Positions 62,553-64,000 of a DNA stretch of 64,000 nt are shown piece by piece. Under the pieces are notes generated by a model that was not told the DNA's origin, searched no databases, and saw nothing but the letters and a program-made list of their open reading frames with translations. Both the position numbers and the translations under genes were made by a program. Every line of letters begins with the position of its first letter. Positions within the stretch are counted from its first letter, which is position 1. This DNA comes from CAZBRS01 sp964494475. Lineage in GTDB: Bacteria > Myxococcota_A > UBA9042 > CAZBRS01. The stretch is taken from positions 14,748 through 78,747 of the forward strand of contig CAZBRS010000025.1 of the NCBI GenBank assembly GCA_964494475.1. The letters run 5' to 3'.

Positions 62553-63704
62553 ATGACGCTGCGTGGCACTCCCGGCCCGTCCTACGACGAGATCCTGGCG
62601 GGCGTCGTCGAGCTGTTGGAGCAGTCCCGCCGGGTGGCGGCACGCACCGTCAACTCCGTCATGACCGCGACCTACTGGGACATCGGCCGACGGATCGTCC
62701 TGCACGAGCAACGCGGAGAGACCCGCGCGGCCTACGGGGATGAGTTGCTCTCCAGGCTGTCGGCTGATCTGACGTCGCGCTTCGGGCGCGGCTTCTCGCG
62801 ACGCAGCCTCAACGACATGCGGGCTTTCTTCGTGGCGCACCCGGAGGACTGGATTTGGCAGACGCTGTCCGCCAAATCGCCGGAGTCTCCGCTTCTCCCT
62901 CCGAACTCGCGGATAGTCCAGACGCTGTCTGGGGAATCGGCTTCGGCGGAGGTCACGTTGCCCGACGTCGCGAAGGCCTTTCCGCTGCCCTGGTCGCACT
63001 ACGTGCTGCTGCTCACGGTGAAGGACCAGGCGGCCCGGCGATTCTACGAAACTGAGGCCCTGCGCGGCGGCTGGTCGGTACGCCAGCTCACGCGCCAGGT
63101 CGACAGCATGTTCTACGAGCGCACGGCGCTGTCGCGCAACAAGGCCGCCATGCTCGCCAAGGGCGCCGTGGCCAAGCCCGAAGACGCCGTCACGCCCGAC
63201 GAGGAGATCAAGGACCCGCTGGTGCTGGAGTTCCTGGGCCTGAAGGACGAGTACTCCGAGACGGACCTCGAGGACGCGCTGGTCCACCACCTGGAGTCGT
63301 TCCTGCTCGAACTCGGCGGTGACTTCTGCTTCGTGTCGCGGCAGCGGCGTCTGCGCATCGACGACGTGTGGTTCCGCGTCGACCTGGTGTTCTTCCATCG
63401 CGGCCTGCGCTGCCTGGTGCTGATCGATCTGAAGTTGGGCGCCTTCTCCCACGCCGACGCCGGTCAGATGCACGTGTACCTGAACTACGCCAAGGAGCAC
63501 TGGACGAAGCCCGGCGAGAACCCACCGGTCGGCCTGATCCTGTGCGCCAGCAAGCGTACCGCCCTGGCCCGCTATGCCACCGAGGGCCTGCCCAATCCCA
63601 TGGTCGTCCGGGAGTACCTGACCGCCCTGCCCGAGCCGGCCGTGCTCGAGGCCGAGATCGAGAAGACGCGGCGCCAGTTGGAAGCCCGAGCGACGGGCCG
63701 GTAA
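62553..63704 (+). CDS. DUF1016 (YhcG-type) PDDEXK nuclease family protein
   Basis: The 383-aa protein matches the YhcG/DUF1016 family. The N-terminal DUF1016_N HTH-like domain is at about 15-110 (YWDIGRRIVLHEQRG, GRGFSRRSLNDMRAFF), the middle WSHYVLLLTVKD is at about 145-160, and the C-terminal PD-(D/E)XK core shows RVDLVFFHRGLRCLVLIDLK. The family is spread by transfer and often sits beside R-M or phage genes; biochemical role is not settled. The ATG at 62553 starts the conserved block. It is followed in frame by a fragment lacking a start (63705-64000). Confidence 0.9.
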   Translation: MTLRGTPGPSYDEILAGVVELLEQSRRVAARTVNSVMTATYWDIGRRIVLHEQRGETRAAYGDELLSRLSADLTSRFGRGFSRRSLNDMRAFFVAHPEDWIWQTLSAKSPESPLLPPNSRIVQTLSGESASAEVTLPDVAKAFPLPWSHYVLLLTVKDQAARRFYETEALRGGWSVRQLTRQVDSMFYERTALSRNKAAMLAKGAVAKPEDAVTPDEEIKDPLVLEFLGLKDEYSETDLEDALVHHLESFLLELGGDFCFVSRQRRLRIDDVWFRVDLVFFHRGLRCLVLIDLKLGAFSHADAGQMHVYLNYAKEHWTKPGENPPVGLILCASKRTALARYATEGLPNPMVVREYLTALPEPAVLEAEIEKTRRQLEARATGR

Positions 63705-64000
63705 TCTGGTAGTCCGGCTCCCGAGTTTCGCTTCAAGACCAGCGGCAGCGACGCCCGCGTGCGCGCGGTCGATTCCGGCAACCTCGAACTCGAAGCGCTC
63801 GGCGCCGGCAAGCACGTGGTGCTGCGACCGGGCACGGGCGGCGACGTGGTGTTCGAGGGGCACCTGTACTGCGACACCGGCGCGCTGCACCTGGGTGACG
63901 ACAACGGCGCCGATGTCGACCTCTCCACCAGCGACGACACGGCGATCGTCCCGCAGCTCCCGCAGAGCATCCTGGGCGCGCTGAACGTGATCCACGAGCA
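63705..64000 (+). pseudogene. 5'-less gene fragment (beta-rich surface or tail-fibre-like), cut by window end
   Basis: Right after the DUF1016 TAA, the same frame stays open to the window end and encodes FRFKTSGSDARVRAVDSGNL, GKHVVLRPGTGGDVVFEGHL and LHLGDDNGADVDL. This is a regular beta-strand pattern like phage tail fibres or surface beta-helix proteins. No ATG start is present; the first GTG is 63759. The coding signal begins abruptly at the DUF1016 stop, as if the 5' part had been replaced when the DUF1016 segment arrived. It could instead be a gene with an unrecognised start. Confidence 0.45.

Overview
The window looks like part of a Myxococcota / deltaproteobacterial-type genome, probably a metagenome-assembled scaffold. 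The evidence is high GC content, many cysteine-rich lipoproteins, the C-x-DG-x-DND-x-DG type motif, Gly-Cys / membrane helix / Arg tails like MYXO-CTERM signals, a Ser/Thr kinase with PEGA-like tail, and FHA-linked regulators. A block of 100 Ns has identical 55-bp sequence on both sides, which points to a k-mer-overlap scaffold join. No rRNA, tRNA or CRISPR array was found.

Region 1 (1-9.7 kb) is a truncated lipase followed by a defense island. The island is an unusual type I restriction-modification operon: HTH-fused HsdM, HsdS, an Abi_2/AbiF-like HEPN protein, then HsdR. The abi gene is preceded by a structured stretch ending in a strong terminator that abuts its start codon. It is followed by tandem 62-bp units whose palindromic arms covary, and by a second, decayed copy of the hsdR start. 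A PD-(D/E)XK-type protein converges on hsdR.

Region 2 (9.8-28.3 kb) is mostly envelope and exported proteins: a Nudix hydrolase, a beta-barrel protein, a 5'-nucleotidase with a Cys-rich tail, an M28 peptidase, an alpha/beta hydrolase, Cys-rich surface proteins (one with a DUF1566-like domain, one with lamin-tail and FGE-like domains, one spanning the gap with a MYXO-CTERM-like tail), MntP, a DTW protein, an inositol-monophosphatase-family enzyme and a toxin-antitoxin remnant.

Region 3 (28.3-36.5 kb) is a starch/maltodextrin locus (GH15 enzyme fused in frame to a porin-like barrel, then a GH13 lipoprotein), followed by an ABC-type ATPase plus partner pair that resembles a two-gene defense system.

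Region 4 (36.5-62 kb) is largely chromosomal housekeeping and signalling: an exported ADP-ribosylglycohydrolase-like protein, an mtnP-pfkB-psd operon, a Ser/Thr kinase, a degenerate FHA-GGDEF protein, a homocysteine methyltransferase/MTHFR fusion, a giant Cys-repeat lipoprotein, an FHA/AAA/Fis regulator, glutamate dehydrogenase, a dihydroorotase/allantoinase-type amidohydrolase, a TPR protein, a transglycosylase-like protein, a diguanylate cyclase, two glycosyltransferases, an SF2 helicase and MutS2.

Region 5 (62-64 kb) is a gene-free structured stretch, a DUF1016 (YhcG-type) nuclease and a gene fragment that lacks its 5' end.

A recurring theme is small palindromic repeats placed exactly at gene ends. 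Several supply the stop codon, and one has fused two genes into a single frame. All functions are inferred from sequence reading alone; no database search was possible.
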